From positions 124,001-188,000 of the forward strand of contig NZ_JYIX01000035.1 of the NCBI RefSeq assembly GCF_000956505.1: DNA of 64,000 nt. The letters run 5' to 3'. Position numbers and translations under genes: made by a program. The notes under the pieces were generated by a model, which made no database searches, was not told where the DNA came from, and saw only the letters and a program-made list of their open reading frames with translations. This DNA comes from Microbacterium azadirachtae. Its GTDB lineage: Bacteria > Actinomycetota > Actinomycetes > Actinomycetales > Microbacteriaceae. Shown here piece by piece: positions 62,365 to 64,000 of the stretch. Positions within the stretch are counted from its first letter, which is position 1, and each line of letters starts with the position of its first letter.

Positions 62365-63834
62365 ATGAACGAGCAGACGCCTCACCCGGACGCCGGGCAC
62401 TCCGTGCCCCCGGCGTTCTCGTCCACACCCGCCGCCTCGGGCGTCCCCGCCCCGGATGGCGCCACCGCCCCCACGACTCCGATCCCGCCCACCGGCGGTT
62501 ACGCGGTCCCGGGCCAGGCGCACCCGACCCAGCCCGTCAACCCCGGCGTGCACACCGGTGCCGCGTTCGGAGCCGCCGCGACGGCAGCCCCGGCCCCGGA
62601 GCGCAAGACCAGGAACGGCGTCGGCGGCGGCAAGATCGCCGCGATCATCATCGCCGCAGCACTCGTCGGCGGCCTCGCCGGCGTCGGCGGTGCCGTCGGC
62701 TACGGGGCGCTGACCTCGTCGAACTCCTCCTCGACGAAGACGGGCACGGGGCCCAGCACCGTCACGGTGAACAACCCGGAGTCGGTGTCGGAGGCCACGG
62801 CGATCGCCGCGAAGGCGGTGCCCTCGGTCGTCACGATCGAGGTCTCCGGATCCAGTGCGGCCGGCTCCGGATCGGGCATCGTGCTCGACAAGGAAGGCCA
62901 CATCCTCACCAACGCGCACGTGGTGACCCTGGACGGCGAAGTCTCGAACCCCACCATCAGGGTGACCACCTCGGACGGCCGCATCCTCGACGCCACCGTC
63001 GTCGGGGTCGACGCGACCTACGACATGGCCGTCATCCAGGTGAAGGACGGCTCGAGCCTCACTCCGATGGAGTTCGCCGACTCGTCCAAGCTCAACGTCG
63101 GGTCGATGACCGTCGCGGTCGGGGCCCCGCTGGGCCTGGCCAACTCGGTCACGACCGGTATCGTCAGCGCGCTCAACCGCAGCATCCAGATCCAGTCGTC
63201 CGCCGCTCCGTCGCAGGGCTCCAATGGGGACCAGCAGCAGACGCCGAACCAGGACGGCTCTCAGCAGCCGTTCCAGTTCGACATCCCCGGTCGCGGATCC
63301 GGATCCCAGAGCGCGGCGGCAACGATCTCGATCTCGGTGATCCAGACCGATGCCGCGATCAACCCCGGAAACTCCGGCGGCGCGCTCGTCGACAGCGACG
63401 GCAAGCTCATCGGAGTGAACGTCGCGATCGCGAGCGCGGGATCCTCGTCCTCCTCGTCGGGGCAGTCGGGCAACATCGGCGTCGGTTTCGCAATCCCGTC
63501 GAACATCGCCAAGCGCATCGCGAACGACATCATCGCCGACGGCAACGCCACGCACGGCCTGCTCGGGGCGACGGTGCAGGACGCGAGCGGCCAGAAGGGC
63601 GCCACGGTCGTGGGCGCGTCCATCGCCTCCGTCTCCAGCGGAGGGGCCGCGGCCAGCGCGGGCATCCAGGCCGGCGACGTGGTCACGGGATTCAACGGCA
63701 ACCCGATCACCGATGCCAGCGACCTCACCGCACAGGTGCGCTCGGTCGCCGGCGGCAGCTCCGCGACGCTCACGATCAACCGCAACGGACAGTCGCAGGA
63801 CATCAAGGTCACGCTGGGCACGCTCGCCCAGTGA
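62365..63834 (+). CDS. HtrA/DegP-type membrane serine protease with PDZ domain
   Basis: 489 residues. Cytoplasmic Pro/Ala-rich N-terminus (1-85), one helix (IAAIIIAAALVGGLAGVGGA), extracytoplasmic trypsin-like domain with H185 (TNAHVV), D220 (YDMAVIQ) and S337 (GNSGG), then a PDZ domain (about 390-489). Envelope stress protease. A low-complexity Gln/Ser/Asn insert of about 35 residues sits before the strand carrying IQTDAAINPG. AAAGGAG lies before ATG 62365. Confidence 0.93.
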   Translation: MNEQTPHPDAGHSVPPAFSSTPAASGVPAPDGATAPTTPIPPTGGYAVPGQAHPTQPVNPGVHTGAAFGAAATAAPAPERKTRNGVGGGKIAAIIIAAALVGGLAGVGGAVGYGALTSSNSSSTKTGTGPSTVTVNNPESVSEATAIAAKAVPSVVTIEVSGSSAAGSGSGIVLDKEGHILTNAHVVTLDGEVSNPTIRVTTSDGRILDATVVGVDATYDMAVIQVKDGSSLTPMEFADSSKLNVGSMTVAVGAPLGLANSVTTGIVSALNRSIQIQSSAAPSQGSNGDQQQTPNQDGSQQPFQFDIPGRGSGSQSAAATISISVIQTDAAINPGNSGGALVDSDGKLIGVNVAIASAGSSSSSSGQSGNIGVGFAIPSNIAKRIANDIIADGNATHGLLGATVQDASGQKGATVVGASIASVSSGGAAASAGIQAGDVVTGFNGNPITDASDLTAQVRSVAGGSSATLTINRNGQSQDIKVTLGTLAQ

Positions 63835-63864
63835 ACCATCGCTCCTGAACCCTGCAGCAGAACA

Positions 63865-63903
63865 AGGACGCCACCCCGCGACGCCGTCGCGGGGTGGCGT
63901 CCT
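63865..63903 (+). terminator. Terminator of the HtrA gene
   Basis: 18-bp perfect arms (63865-63882 and 63886-63903) around GCC, followed by CTTTCCTC. Confidence 0.9.
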
Positions 63904-63941
63904 CTTTCCTCGCCGGCGCCCCCGACCGGTAGGCTCGCGGG

Positions 63942-64000
63942 GTGGCGTCCTTCTCCTTCCGTGCGGGCAACGCCGGCAAGCTCTTGAGGATCCCGCTGTA
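63942..64000 (+). CDS. Start of a gene continuing outside the window
   Basis: GTG 63942 with TAGGCT (63930-63935) and a 6-nt spacer opens a frame to the window end (MASFSFRAGNAGKLLRIPL). The start resembles, from memory, CDP-glycerol glycerophosphotransferase-like proteins of Microbacterium; this is tentative. Confidence 0.5.
   Translation, partial: MASFSFRAGNAGKLLRIPL

Overview
The window reads as chromosomal backbone of a high-GC actinobacterium, most likely a Microbacteriaceae member close to Microbacterium. Support comes from the GC-rich codon usage, the gene content (DUF3117, DUF3107, UPF0182, an AdnAB-type helicase-nuclease pair, dapC/D/E) and gene orders that I recall as matching the Mycobacterium tuberculosis Rv1177-Rv1232c and Rv3193c-Rv3211 neighbourhoods. 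It has about 62 protein genes, one initiator tRNA, no rRNA, no CRISPR array, no insertion sequence and no prophage.

Layout. 0-5.3 kb: a peptide ABC transporter operon (binding protein, two permeases, a fused double ATPase) plus a PH-domain membrane protein. 5.4-7.5 kb: an AbiEi-like protein with a nuclease-like tail, bracketed by two copies of a 79-bp palindrome, then a CPBP protease. 7.5-15.3 kb: typA, an azlCD exporter with a divergent regulator, ferredoxin, dapC, citrate synthase and a cupin. 15.4-23.5 kb: a DEAD-box helicase, an MFS/TetR pair with palindromic operators, divergent dapD/dapE, a mannosyltransferase-like protein, DUF3117 and an O-methyltransferase. 23.5-29.7 kb: tatB, Mrp, DUF1003, a soluble MgtE-N protein, a stress-type protein, an alpha/beta hydrolase and a MalY-type aminotransferase. 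29.8-35.7 kb: aminopeptidase P, a secreted subtilisin, DUF3054, an endonuclease/exonuclease/phosphatase-fold protein and a PHP phosphoesterase. 35.7-41.6 kb: a second DEAD-box helicase, a ferritin-like protein, a sulfur module (CoA-disulfide reductase-rhodanese, a zinc-ribbon protein, a CstR-like repressor) and small membrane proteins. 41.8-59.1 kb: adnA-adnB, an APH-fold pseudokinase, nudC, uvrD2, a cyclodehydratase-like protein, a DUF2342 protein, a PDZ-Lon protease and UPF0182. 59.2-64 kb: tRNA-fMet, an SPFH protein, a nitrilase, an aminotransferase, an HtrA protease and the first codons of one more gene.

Most genes are housekeeping. The notable signals are between genes. (1) A family of four 79-bp near-perfect palindromes, each just past the stop of a minus-strand gene, with compensatory changes in the stems. 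(2) A recurring start signal, TANNNT-N6/7-ATG/GTG, at about 19 genes, which is the expected form of leaderless transcription. (3) A self-contained persulfide-responsive cassette with two near-identical operators. (4) A pseudokinase that has lost every catalytic residue yet sits inside the AdnAB-NudC-UvrD2 locus.
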